From assembly GCA_030731695.1 (NCBI GenBank), contig JANQTK010000203.1, positions 1-15,609 of the forward strand: 15,609 nt of DNA, read 5' to 3'. This document shows positions 6,230 to 13,899 of this stretch, piece by piece (the first letter of the stretch is position 1; each line of letters opens with the position of its first letter). The notes below the pieces were generated by a model. It worked only from the letters and a program-made list of their open reading frames with translations. It searched no databases and was not told where the DNA came from. This DNA is from Polaribacter sp. (GTDB lineage Bacteria > Bacteroidota > Bacteroidia > Flavobacteriales > Flavobacteriaceae). Made by a program: the position numbers and the translations under genes.

Positions 6230-7573
6230 ATGAAAAATTTTACATTACTTATAGCGGCAACAATGCTTTTTACAGTAGTAAAAACGAATGCTCAGGAAGA
6301 TTTAACTCAAGAATGTACCATTAAATACAACTTATTTAAAGGTGATTTCAATTCAAAAAAATACGATGATGCTTATTCAAATTGGACATTTTTAATTGAT
6401 AAATGTCCAGATTTATCGGTAAATATTTACAAATTTGGTTCAACATTAGCTGAAGAAGTAAGAAAAGATCCAGTTCTTGCAAAAAAAGTATATGAACAAA
6501 GATTAAAGTATTATCCAAATGATAATCCTGCAAAAGTTCATAGTGATTATGCTGATTATTTATCTATTAATAAATTAGCATCTGATGAAGAAATTTTTGA
6601 AATTCTTCAAAAAGCGTATAAAATTTCTCCAAGAGATATGAGTGTAAAAAACATTTATAAATATTTTCAAGGAGTAACTGATAAATTTAAAGATTCAGAT
6701 CCAAAAAGAGTTTTTGATACATATGATGACGTTTTAGAATCTATTCAAGAAAAATTAGATGATTACACCTCAAAAATTAATGAACTTACAAAAGATTCAA
6801 CAAAAGTATTGGATGATAGACAAAAAAGATTATTGAATGCATATCAAATAAATTCAGGTGCTTTAGGGCAAATTGAAGGAGGTTTGGACAATATGATTAC
6901 AGAAATTGCAACTTGCGAAAGATTGATTCCTTTATATCAAAGAGATTTTGAAACCTATAAGACAGATGCAACTTGGTTAAGAAGAGCTGTATCAAGAATG
7001 TTTAACAAAGGTTGTCAAGAAGATCCATTATTTGAAACATTGGCAAAAGCATATGCTGAGGCAACACCAAGCCCTGATTCTTATACATTTTATGCAGGTA
7101 TTTTAGATAAAAACGGAGATGCTGCTGGAGCAAATGCTATGAGAAAAAAAGCGTTTGATTTAGAAACTGATCCTTTGAAAAAAGCAAAATATAAATTAAA
7201 TGCTGCTGAACAAGCAAAATCAAGAGGACAGCTTTCTGCTGCTAGAGCTTTGGCAAGAGAAGCATTAAGTTACAATCCAAATTATGGTAAAGCATATTTA
7301 TTGATTGGAAGATTATATCAATCAAGTGTTAACGAGTGTGGAAGTAACGAATTTGAAAAAAGAATGGTGTACGCAGCAGCTTTAAGACAAGCTCAAAAAG
7401 CGGCAGCTGTTGATCCAAGTATTGGTTCAACTGCAGCAAGATACATTGCAAGTTATAAAGGAAATTTGCCAGATAAGAAAACAATTTTTACTTATGGAGC
7501 AAGAGAAGGTGATTCATATACTATTAAATGTTGGATTGGTGAAACCGTAACAATTACTTCTAGCGGAAAATAA
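6230..7573 (+). CDS. secreted tetratricopeptide-repeat protein
   Basis: This 447-residue protein has a signal peptide (hydrophobic core about residues 5-18) and a likely cleavage after NAQ (residues 20-22), which places it in the periplasm or on the outer membrane. Helical repeats of TPR style are clearest at about residues 319-395 (KYKLNAAEQAKSRGQLSAAR, then LAREALSYNPNYGKAYLLIGRLY); weaker ones occur at about residues 85-140 and 265-310. The region around residues 165-245 looks like a long amphipathic or coiled-coil helix. The mature protein has exactly six cysteines (29, 59, 229, 262, 370, 434), which could form three disulfides. A short non-TPR tail ends it. Its stop overlaps the lptC start by one base (TAATG), tying it to LPS transport by context. 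The exact function is unknown. Confidence 0.8.
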   Translation: MKNFTLLIAATMLFTVVKTNAQEDLTQECTIKYNLFKGDFNSKKYDDAYSNWTFLIDKCPDLSVNIYKFGSTLAEEVRKDPVLAKKVYEQRLKYYPNDNPAKVHSDYADYLSINKLASDEEIFEILQKAYKISPRDMSVKNIYKYFQGVTDKFKDSDPKRVFDTYDDVLESIQEKLDDYTSKINELTKDSTKVLDDRQKRLLNAYQINSGALGQIEGGLDNMITEIATCERLIPLYQRDFETYKTDATWLRRAVSRMFNKGCQEDPLFETLAKAYAEATPSPDSYTFYAGILDKNGDAAGANAMRKKAFDLETDPLKKAKYKLNAAEQAKSRGQLSAARALAREALSYNPNYGKAYLLIGRLYQSSVNECGSNEFEKRMVYAAALRQAQKAAAVDPSIGSTAARYIASYKGNLPDKKTIFTYGAREGDSYTIKCWIGETVTITSSGK

Positions 7574-8139
7574 TGAACCGTTTAAAAGACTTTTTACAAA
7601 AAAGCATTGCTGTAACTTTTTGTTCAGTAATGCTTTTTTCTTGTAATAACAATACACAAAAAGTTAGAGATTTTTTGGCAGATAAAAATTTACCTCTTGG
7701 AATTGCCAGAGATGCAAATCATGTTTATAAAGACTCAGGAAGAATCACTTCAAAATTAATAACTCCAATGATGCTCGATTTTAGCAATCGAGACGAACAT
7801 CCTTACAATGAGTTTCCAAATGGTATAAAAATCATTAACTTTGAAAAAAATACGATTGATTCTGTAACCATAACTGGAAATTATGCAATTACGTATTCCA
7901 AAACATCCATTTCAGAGATAAGAGGAAAGGTTTTAGTAGTGAATCATACAGACAAATCAATCTTAAAAACAGAACAGCTTTTTTGGGACGAAAAAACCAA
8001 ATATTTTGTATCAGAGAAAGCGTTTATGTTGATAAAAGAAAATGACACTATTTATGGAATTGGGTTCGAATCAAAAGACGATTTAAGCGAACATTTAGCA
8101 AAAAAAACAACAGGAAGATTAGAATCAACAGAAGAATAA
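7573..8139 (+). CDS. lptC: LPS export periplasmic protein LptC, lipoprotein form
   Basis: LptC links the inner-membrane LptBFG transporter to the LptA bridge in lipopolysaccharide export. The protein has 188 residues. Its N-terminus ends in a lipobox-like VMLFSC, with C24 as the probable lipidated cysteine; this form is common in Bacteroidetes, in contrast to the transmembrane anchor of the E. coli protein. The following part fits the LptC fold: a repeated beta-strand pattern (GRITSKLITPMMLDF, PNGIKIINFEKNTIDSVTITGNYAITY, IRGKVLVVNHTDKSILKTEQLFWDEKTKYFVSEK). The segments KILKTEQLFWD and GFESKDDLSE resemble the family's conserved C-terminal strands. It is translationally coupled to the TPR gene (TAATG) and separated by three bases from the next gene. 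No other lpt genes are in the window. Confidence 0.85.
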   Translation: MNRLKDFLQKSIAVTFCSVMLFSCNNNTQKVRDFLADKNLPLGIARDANHVYKDSGRITSKLITPMMLDFSNRDEHPYNEFPNGIKIINFEKNTIDSVTITGNYAITYSKTSISEIRGKVLVVNHTDKSILKTEQLFWDEKTKYFVSEKAFMLIKENDTIYGIGFESKDDLSEHLAKKTTGRLESTEE

Positions 8140-8142
8140 ATT

Positions 8143-8343
8143 ATGAACAGACTTTGGAAATTTTTTCAGTACGGGTATTTAATGATTGCATTTATTTGTA
8201 TCGTAGAAGGAATAGTGCGTTGGAATTCTGATAGATCAAGATCGTATTTATTTATTGGTTTTGCTATTTTAATTACCATCGTATTTTTCTTTAAACGACA
8301 TTTCAGAAAAAAAGTAGAAATAAGAAATAGTCAAAATAAGTAG
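8143..8343 (+). CDS. small two-helix membrane protein
   Basis: This is a 66-residue protein with two hydrophobic segments (about residues 9-27 and 34-50) separated by a short charged turn (NSDRSRS) and a basic C-terminal tail (KRHFRKKVEIRNSQNK). It starts three bases after lptC ends and shares the MNRL start with LptC. No enzymatic motif is visible. Its place between lptC and the CNNM/CorC-type gene suggests a small membrane component expressed with them. A cytoplasmic tail is predicted from the positive charges. No known family name is claimed. Confidence 0.72.
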   Translation: MNRLWKFFQYGYLMIAFICIVEGIVRWNSDRSRSYLFIGFAILITIVFFFKRHFRKKVEIRNSQNK

Positions 8344-8357
8344 TATTTTTGATGCTC

Positions 8358-9620
8358 ATGGAAATAGAACTGATTATTATTCTTACTTCAATTTTATTAT
8401 CCGCTTTTTTTTCGGGGATGGAAATTGCATTTGTTTCAGCAAACAAATTGCACATCGAACTCGAAAAAAAGAGAGAAGGATTTATTCCTAAAATTTTAAA
8501 AAAGATTACTCATAAATCATCAAAATTCATCACGACAATGTTGGTTGGCAACAACATTTCTTTGGTGATTTATAGTTATTACATGGGGAGAGTTTTGGTT
8601 CGGCTTTTGCCATTAGAAAATTATAATGAGTTTACTAATTTGTTAACTCAAACTATTATTTCAACCATTATAATCCTTATTACAGCAGAGTTTTTGCCCA
8701 AAGCAATTTTTAGAATTTACGCTAATGATGCTCTGAAAATATTTGCAATTCCTGCTTTTTTCTTCTATTATTTGTTCCATTTTTTCTCTTCTTTTATCAC
8801 TGCAATTTCTGACTTTTTTTTAAGAATAATTTTCAAAGTAACAGCGGATGAACAACAAACAGAATTTAGTAAAGAAGAATTAGGAAATTACATCAATGAA
8901 CAATTGGAAACTGGAAATGATGATGATATCATGGATTCTGAAATTCAGATTTTTCAAAATGCGTTGATTTTTCAGAATGTAAAAGCTCGAGAAGTCATGG
9001 TTCCAAGAACAGAAATTGTTGCTTTGGAGATGCATGACAAAGTTGTGAATTTGAAAAATCTATTCATAGAAACAGGATTGTCTAAAATCCTAATTTATCA
9101 AAATTCTATGGATGATGTTGTTGGTTATGTAAATGCATTTGAACTTTTTAAAAAGCCAAAAACCATCAAATCCATCATTTTGCCCTTAGAAATAGTTCCA
9201 GAATCTATGATGATCAATGACATTTTAAATACATTGATAAAAAAACGAAAAAGTGTTGCAGTGGTTGTTGATGAATATGGAGGTACATCAGGAATGATTA
9301 CTGTAGAGGATATTGTGGAAGAACTTTTTGGTGAAATTGAAGATGAACACGATGTGCAAGAGTATATTGAAGAAAAAATAAGCGAAAATGAATTTAAATT
9401 TTCTGGACGAATAGAAGTAGATTATTTGAATGAAGAATATGATTTAGAGGTTCCTAAATCTGAAGCTTACGAAACGTTGGGTGGTTTTATCATAGAGCAT
9501 ACAGAGAATATTCCTAGTGAAAATGATAAAATTCACATCAAAGGTTTTGAAATTACAATACTAAAAATGAGTGGTGCAAAAATTGAAGAAGTTTTTGTAA
9601 GAATTTTAGAAACTGATTAA
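8358..9620 (+). CDS. CNNM/CorC-type membrane protein with CBS domains (hemolysin family)
   Basis: This 420-residue protein has an N-terminal DUF21/CNNM transmembrane domain (about residues 1-180, four hydrophobic segments beginning IELIIILTSILLSAFFSGMEIAFVSANK). A CBS-domain pair follows (about residues 205-330, with MVPRTEIVAL and VVVDEYGGTSGMITVEDIVEELFGEIEDE), then a C-terminal CorC_HlyC domain (about residues 340-420). Family members act in Mg2+/Co2+ transport or efflux; the 'hemolysin' name is historical. The ATG at 8358 is chosen because the N-terminus then matches the usual family start MEIE. An ATG at 8352 and a TTG at 8349 are also in frame, so the exact start is uncertain by two or three residues. 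It lies close behind the small membrane gene. Confidence 0.88.
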   Translation: MEIELIIILTSILLSAFFSGMEIAFVSANKLHIELEKKREGFIPKILKKITHKSSKFITTMLVGNNISLVIYSYYMGRVLVRLLPLENYNEFTNLLTQTIISTIIILITAEFLPKAIFRIYANDALKIFAIPAFFFYYLFHFFSSFITAISDFFLRIIFKVTADEQQTEFSKEELGNYINEQLETGNDDDIMDSEIQIFQNALIFQNVKAREVMVPRTEIVALEMHDKVVNLKNLFIETGLSKILIYQNSMDDVVGYVNAFELFKKPKTIKSIILPLEIVPESMMINDILNTLIKKRKSVAVVVDEYGGTSGMITVEDIVEELFGEIEDEHDVQEYIEEKISENEFKFSGRIEVDYLNEEYDLEVPKSEAYETLGGFIIEHTENIPSENDKIHIKGFEITILKMSGAKIEEVFVRILETD

Positions 9621-9672
9621 AATTATCTTCAGAACCCATTCAAAAACAAGCAATTAATTACCTTATATTATA

Positions 9673-9707
9673 TCAAAAATCGGTTGCAATATTCAACTCA
9701 AAAATCG
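9673..9707. repeat. 10-bp direct repeat upstream of ppiD
   Basis: TCAAAAATCG occurs at 9673-9682 and 9698-9707, 25 bases apart. Each copy is followed by ATATTC (9689-9694 and 9709-9714). The second copy touches the possible -7 element of ppiD, so these could be paired regulator sites or a decayed duplication. Confidence 0.5.
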
Positions 9708-9715
9708 TATATTCG
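9684..9715 (+). promoter_or_regulatory. possible promoter of ppiD
   Basis: TTG at 9684-9686, a 21-base spacer and TATATTCG at 9708-9715 resemble the Bacteroidetes promoter, with one mismatch in the -7 element. It lies 25 bases before the ATG in the 120-base gap after the CNNM/CorC gene. No strong terminator hairpin was seen between the two genes. Confidence 0.4.
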
Positions 9716-9740
9716 CCAACTGAAATTAAATTAATGACGC

Positions 9741-11831
9741 ATGGCAGTTTTATCAAAAATTAGAGAACGTTCAATGTTCTTAATCATTATTATTGGATTA
9801 GCACTTTTTGCATTTGTCTTGGATCCATCAACTTTAGGAGATTTTTTCAATTCAAGCAAAATGAATGAAGTTGGAGAGATTAATGGAGAATCTATCACAA
9901 CGCAAGAGTTTATCCAAGAAGTTGAAAAATACAAACAACAAGTAGGAGCAAATGTTCCTGAAATGCAAGCAGTAAATGCTGTTTGGGAAAATATCATTAG
10001 AAAAAAAATCTATCAAAACCAACTTGCAGAAGCAGGAATTACGATTGGTGAAGCTGATGTTTGGAACGAAATAATTAGTGCACCTTTTGTACAAAATAGT
10101 CCTGAGTATCAGAATGAAACAGGTTTGTTTGACGAACAAAAGTTCAAACAATTTTTAGCAGATACTAAAGAAAACAACAAGGATTTGTGGGCTCAATGGT
10201 CCAATTACATGAATCAAGTCAAAGAAAATCTAGCAACAACTACCTATAATAATTTGATAACTGCAGGTTTGGGAGCTTCCTTGAAAGAAGGTGAAAATGA
10301 ATACATTTATGAAAATAAGAAATTGAATGCAGAATATGTGTATGTTCCTTTCACTTCAATTTCTGATAGTTTAGTAAAAATTAAAAAATCGGAAGTAGAA
10401 GCTTATATTAAAGATCATGAAGCGGATTTTAAAGTGGATGCTTCTGTAGATATTTCTTATGTGTCTTTTGATATTTTACCAACGTTAGAAGATGAAAATG
10501 AGTTGAAATCGGATGTTGCTTCTTTAATTGAAGACTTTAAATTATCAACAAACGATGCTATTTTCTTATCAGAAAATGAATCAGACACTAGTTTAAATGA
10601 CGCTTTTCAATTCAAAAATCAAGTAAATGCTGAAGTTTCTGGAAGTATTTTTTCAGGAGCAAAAGGAGATGTTTTTGGACCGTATAAAGACAATGGATTT
10701 TTAAAGATTTCAAAAATTACTGAAATAGCACAAATGCCAGATTCTGTTAAAGCAAGTCACATTTTGATTCCTTTTGTAGGTTCGCAAAGAGCTACACCAG
10801 AAATCACAAGAACTGAAGACGATGCTAAAAAATTAGCTGACAGCATTTTAACTGTTGTGAAAACTACAAAAGCGAAGTTTGAAAGTTTAGCGAAAGAATT
10901 TTCATCTGACAAATCAAATGCTGATAAAGGTGGAGATTTAGATTGGTTTACATATAACACAATGACTCCTGAGTTTAGAGATTTTACTTTTAAAGGAAAA
11001 ACAGGAGAAATGGGTGTCGTTAAAACTCCTTTTGGATTTCATATTATAAAAATTGACGAACAAAGAAACAATCAAAATGTTGTAAAATTAGCAACATTGA
11101 GTAGAAAAATTGTTCCTTCTGAAGCTACAGAGAACAGTGTTTTTAGAAGTGCTGAAGAGTTTTCTTTGGCATTATCAAACAACAAAAAGTTTGATGATGT
11201 TGCCAAGCAAAAAAAATACACAGCAAAACCTGCTGTTGGAATCAAAGCTTTGGATGAAAATGTTCCAGGATTGGGAATGCAAAGACAAATTGTAAGTTGG
11301 GCTTTCAATAAAGAGACAAAAATTGGTGATTTCAAACGTTTTGATTTAGAAGGAAAACACGTTGTTGTTACCTTGACAGCTACTCAAGAAAAAGGATTGA
11401 TGTCTGCAGACAAAGCAATTAATACAGTAAGACCAATTTTAGTAAACGAGAAAAAAGCAGCAATGTTAGTTGAAAAACTAAATGGTTCTAATTTACAAGA
11501 TATTGCTAAAAAGAACAATACAAATGTAAGAACTGCTGAAAGCGTTACTCTAAAAAGTCCTACACTTTCTGGAGTTGGAGTAGAACCGAAAATTGTTGGT
11601 GCAATGTATAATGCTAAGGAAAACAAAATTTACAATGCAATTGTTGGTGATAGAGGAGTATATGCTTTTAAAGTAACGAAAAAAGAAAACCCTACAGCAT
11701 TGCCAAATTACGAAATCAATAGAAAAAGAATTGTTGATATAAGAAAAAACTCAACATATAAAATGTATGAAGCAATTAAAAAAGCTTCAGATATTGAAGA
11801 TAATAGAGCCAATATTTATTCAGTAAATTAA
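9741..11831 (+). CDS. ppiD: membrane-anchored parvulin-type peptidyl-prolyl isomerase (SurA/PpiD-like)
   Basis: This 696-residue chaperone/isomerase assists folding of exported and outer-membrane proteins in the periplasm. A single N-terminal transmembrane segment (about residues 12-27, FLIIIIGLALFAFVLD) follows a short basic cytoplasmic stretch, the PpiD arrangement. A SurA_N-like segment follows (VGEINGESITTQEFIQEVEKYKQQ), then a long helical region. One clear parvulin domain occupies about residues 335-440 (KASHILIPF, FESLAKEFSSDKSNADKGGDLDWF, MTPEFRDFTFKGKTGEMGVVKTPFGFHIIKI). The C-terminal ~250 residues are less distinctive. The overall order matches PpiD more than SurA, which has two parvulin domains and no anchor. 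It ends the envelope gene run and faces rho across a shared terminator. ppiD is given by domain order; substrate range is inferred. Confidence 0.87.
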   Translation: MAVLSKIRERSMFLIIIIGLALFAFVLDPSTLGDFFNSSKMNEVGEINGESITTQEFIQEVEKYKQQVGANVPEMQAVNAVWENIIRKKIYQNQLAEAGITIGEADVWNEIISAPFVQNSPEYQNETGLFDEQKFKQFLADTKENNKDLWAQWSNYMNQVKENLATTTYNNLITAGLGASLKEGENEYIYENKKLNAEYVYVPFTSISDSLVKIKKSEVEAYIKDHEADFKVDASVDISYVSFDILPTLEDENELKSDVASLIEDFKLSTNDAIFLSENESDTSLNDAFQFKNQVNAEVSGSIFSGAKGDVFGPYKDNGFLKISKITEIAQMPDSVKASHILIPFVGSQRATPEITRTEDDAKKLADSILTVVKTTKAKFESLAKEFSSDKSNADKGGDLDWFTYNTMTPEFRDFTFKGKTGEMGVVKTPFGFHIIKIDEQRNNQNVVKLATLSRKIVPSEATENSVFRSAEEFSLALSNNKKFDDVAKQKKYTAKPAVGIKALDENVPGLGMQRQIVSWAFNKETKIGDFKRFDLEGKHVVVTLTATQEKGLMSADKAINTVRPILVNEKKAAMLVEKLNGSNLQDIAKKNNTNVRTAESVTLKSPTLSGVGVEPKIVGAMYNAKENKIYNAIVGDRGVYAFKVTKKENPTALPNYEINRKRIVDIRKNSTYKMYEAIKKASDIEDNRANIYSVN

Positions 11832-11846
11832 CTTTATTTGACATCA

Positions 11847-11884
11847 AAAAAAATCCGTTCAAAGTAATTTGAACGGATTTTTTT
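11847..11884. terminator. bidirectional terminator between ppiD and rho
   Basis: A near-perfect inverted repeat with a 13-bp core (11851-11863 with 11868-11880) and a four-base loop GTAA is flanked by A-runs on the left and T-runs on the right. Each strand therefore sees a hairpin followed by a T tract. It serves ppiD on the plus strand and rho on the minus strand. Confidence 0.92.
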
Positions 11885-11901
11885 ATTTTTAGATTTTGTT
11901 G

Positions 11902-13707
11902 TTAACCATTCATAGAGATTAAAAACTCATCATTATTTCTTGTTTTCTTAATTCTATCATTGATGAATTCCATTGCTTCAATTGGGTTCATATCTGACAG
12001 ATATTTACGTAAAACCCACATTCTTTGAAGTGTTTTGTCATCTAATAATAAATCATCACGTCTTGTAGAAGATTTGATTAAATCAATAGCAGGATAAATT
12101 CTTCTGTTCGAAATATTTCTATCCAATTGCAATTCCATATTTCCAGTTCCTTTAAATTCTTCGAAAATTACTTCGTCCATTTTTGAACCAGTTTCAGTAA
12201 GTGCAGTTGCGATGATGGTTAATGATCCTCCTCCTTCAATATTTCGTGCAGCACCAAAAAAACGTTTTGGTTTGTGCAATGCATTGGCATCAATACCTCC
12301 AGATAAAATTTTTCCAGAAGCTGGTGCAACTGTATTGTAAGCTCTTGCCAAACGTGTGATAGAATCTAATAAGATGACTACGTCATGCCCACATTCCACC
12401 AATCTTTTCGCTTTTTCTAATACTATATTAGCAACACGAACGTGCTTTTCAGCAGGTTCATCAAAAGTAGAAGCAACCACTTCTCCACGAACACTTCGTT
12501 GCATGTCTGTAACTTCTTCAGGGCGTTCGTCAATCAATAAAACAATTTGATATACTTCAGGATGATTAGAGGCAATAGCATTTGCTACATCTTTTAACAA
12601 CATGGTTTTACCCGTTTTTGGTTGCGCCACAATCATACCACGTTGACCTTTTCCAATAGGAGAAAATAAATCGATAATTCTAGTTGATAAAGAACTGCCT
12701 TTTTCAGCTAAATTGAATTTTTCTTGAGGAAATAATGGTGTTAAGTGCTCAAAAGAAACTCTATCTCTAACAATATTAGGATTTAATCCATTGATTTTAG
12801 AAACTCGAATTAAAGGAAAATATTTTTCACCCTCTTTTGGAGGTCTTACAATCCCTTTTACGGTATCTCCCGTTTTTAAACCAAATAATTTTATTTGAGA
12901 TTGAGAAACATAAATATCATCTGGAGATGATAAATAGTTATAATCAGAAGAACGTAAAAAACCATAACCATCAGGCATCATCTCCAAAACACCTTCACTC
13001 TCTATAATACCATCAAATTCAAAATCTGGATCTCTGTATCTGTTTCCATTTTTTTGACCTTTTGGAACTATGTTTTTTGGGTTATTAGGATTGTTTTCTT
13101 TGGCTTTATTTTTTTGATTTGGATTATTCCCATTCTGTTGGTTTGGGTTTTGTTGATTTCCATTCTGTTGGTTTGGATTTTGTTGCACAACATTCTGCTG
13201 ATTCCCATTTTGTTGATTTGGGTTTTGCTGATTTCCATTCTGTTGGTTTGGATTTTGTTGCACAGCATTTTGCTGGTTTCCGTTTTTTTGATTTGGATTT
13301 TGTTGATTACCTACTTTTTGCGGTTTTCGAGGTTGATTATTAGCAGGTTTTCTTTCAACATTTTTTTCTGAAGTAGGCTCTTTTTCCGTCACTTTTTTTT
13401 CAGCTTCAATAACGTTGTTTGTAACTACCGTTTCAACTTCTACTTTTGGAGTTTCAGCAACAACGATCTCTTTTACAACTTCTTTTTCACCAGATTTCAC
13501 TAGCCTTTTACGCTTTGTTTTATCAGCTTTTGGGATTTCTTTAGTTGGTTCTTTTGGAGGTGTTGCTGGATTTGCAGCTTGGATATCTAAAATTTGATAT
13601 ACCAAATCTAATTTTTTTAATTGGCTAATTTTTGGAATACCAATTGTTTTAGCAATCACTTGCAAGTCAGCAAGTGTTTTTTCTTTTAGTTCAGAAATTT
13701 CGAACAT
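11902..13707 (-). CDS. rho: transcription termination factor Rho with N/Q-rich insertion
   Basis: Rho is a hexameric RNA-dependent ATPase/helicase that ends transcription of untranslated RNA. The order is: a Rho N-terminal helical domain (residues 1-42, ending LVYQILDIQ); a charged, then N/Q-rich low-complexity insertion (about residues 43-225); a cold-shock-like RNA-binding domain (about 235-310); and the RecA-like ATPase. ATPase motifs are AQPKTGKT (361-368, Walker A), VVILLDS (443-449, Walker B) and the conserved GGGSLTIIATALTETGSKMDE (492-512). At 601 residues it is about 180 longer than the 419-residue E. coli protein; the excess is the insertion, part of which is a tandem duplication. 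Long insertions are known in Rho of Bacteroidetes and Actinobacteria. The gene is divergent from DUF4293 with its own promoter and terminator. Confidence 0.97.
   Translation of the reverse strand: MFEISELKEKTLADLQVIAKTIGIPKISQLKKLDLVYQILDIQAANPATPPKEPTKEIPKADKTKRKRLVKSGEKEVVKEIVVAETPKVEVETVVTNNVIEAEKKVTEKEPTSEKNVERKPANNQPRKPQKVGNQQNPNQKNGNQQNAVQQNPNQQNGNQQNPNQQNGNQQNVVQQNPNQQNGNQQNPNQQNGNNPNQKNKAKENNPNNPKNIVPKGQKNGNRYRDPDFEFDGIIESEGVLEMMPDGYGFLRSSDYNYLSSPDDIYVSQSQIKLFGLKTGDTVKGIVRPPKEGEKYFPLIRVSKINGLNPNIVRDRVSFEHLTPLFPQEKFNLAEKGSSLSTRIIDLFSPIGKGQRGMIVAQPKTGKTMLLKDVANAIASNHPEVYQIVLLIDERPEEVTDMQRSVRGEVVASTFDEPAEKHVRVANIVLEKAKRLVECGHDVVILLDSITRLARAYNTVAPASGKILSGGIDANALHKPKRFFGAARNIEGGGSLTIIATALTETGSKMDEVIFEEFKGTGNMELQLDRNISNRRIYPAIDLIKSSTRRDDLLLDDKTLQRMWVLRKYLSDMNPIEAMEFINDRIKKTRNNDEFLISMNG
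13135..13284 (-). repeat. tandem 75-bp duplication inside rho
   Basis: Two adjacent 75-bp units, with a few base differences, encode residues 142-166 and 167-191 of Rho. The two 25-residue peptides differ only at one position (AV versus VV). Each unit splits into smaller NGNQQ-N-P-NQQ pieces of 10 and 15 residues. The repeat keeps the reading frame, so copy-number change would lengthen or shorten the disordered segment without breaking Rho. Confidence 0.9.
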
Positions 13708-13773
13708 GTATGTGATTTATTAAGTTTAATTCTTAAGATAATAAGGTAATTATAAATTGTTTAAGGCTTTTGT

Positions 13774-13797
13774 TATTGTATATAGTGCTATACAATA
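13774..13797 (-). promoter_or_regulatory. hairpin in the rho leader
   Basis: A perfect 9-bp inverted repeat (TATTGTATA at 13774-13782, TATACAATA at 13789-13797) has a six-base loop. It lies between the rho promoter and start codon, about 67 bases upstream of the ATG, and would form in the 5' leader RNA. It is A+T-rich with no following T tract, so it is not a plain terminator. A regulatory role is inferred. Confidence 0.45.
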
Positions 13798-13820
13798 GTC
13801 TTGTGCGGTTTTTAACATTG

Positions 13821-13849
13821 CAAATATAACCTTTTTTTTTAAATTCCAA
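13821..13849 (-). promoter_or_regulatory. promoter of rho
   Basis: Read on the minus strand, TTG (13849-13847), an 18-base spacer and TATATTTG (13828-13821) form a good Bacteroidetes promoter. Transcription would begin near 13814, leaving a leader of roughly 107 bases before the rho ATG. Confidence 0.7.
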
Positions 13850-13874
13850 ATTTTACTGATTAAAAAAGAAATGC

Positions 13875-13882
13875 TATTTTTG
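13875..13882 (+). promoter_or_regulatory. promoter -7 element for the DUF4293 gene
   Basis: TATTTTTG matches TAnnTTTG 17 bases before the ATG at 13900. A GTG that could extend the frame at 13882 overlaps its last base, which argues for the later ATG. No TTG is seen at the usual upstream distance. Confidence 0.6.
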
Positions 13883-13899
13883 TGACACTTTTAAAAACA

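Noticed and set aside
8349..8357. TTG at 8349 as start of the CNNM/CorC-type protein
   Set aside because: ATG at 8358 gives the usual family N-terminus, and ATG at 8352 would also be better than TTG.
9731..9997. Minus-strand open frame opposite the ppiD start
   Set aside because: It lies wholly antisense to the conserved N-terminus of ppiD and has no promoter or recognisable protein features.
13135..13284. Possible CRISPR-like array
   Set aside because: The units are adjacent with no unique spacers and lie in frame within rho, so this is a coding tandem duplication.
13054..13371. Overlapping open frames on both strands across the rho repeat
   Set aside because: They are open only because the N/Q-rich tandem repeat lacks stops in several frames. 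Their products are low-complexity, and rho is the evident gene.
13882..13899. GTG at 13882 as start of the DUF4293 protein
   Set aside because: It overlaps the promoter -7 element. The ATG at 13900 gives the normal family start.
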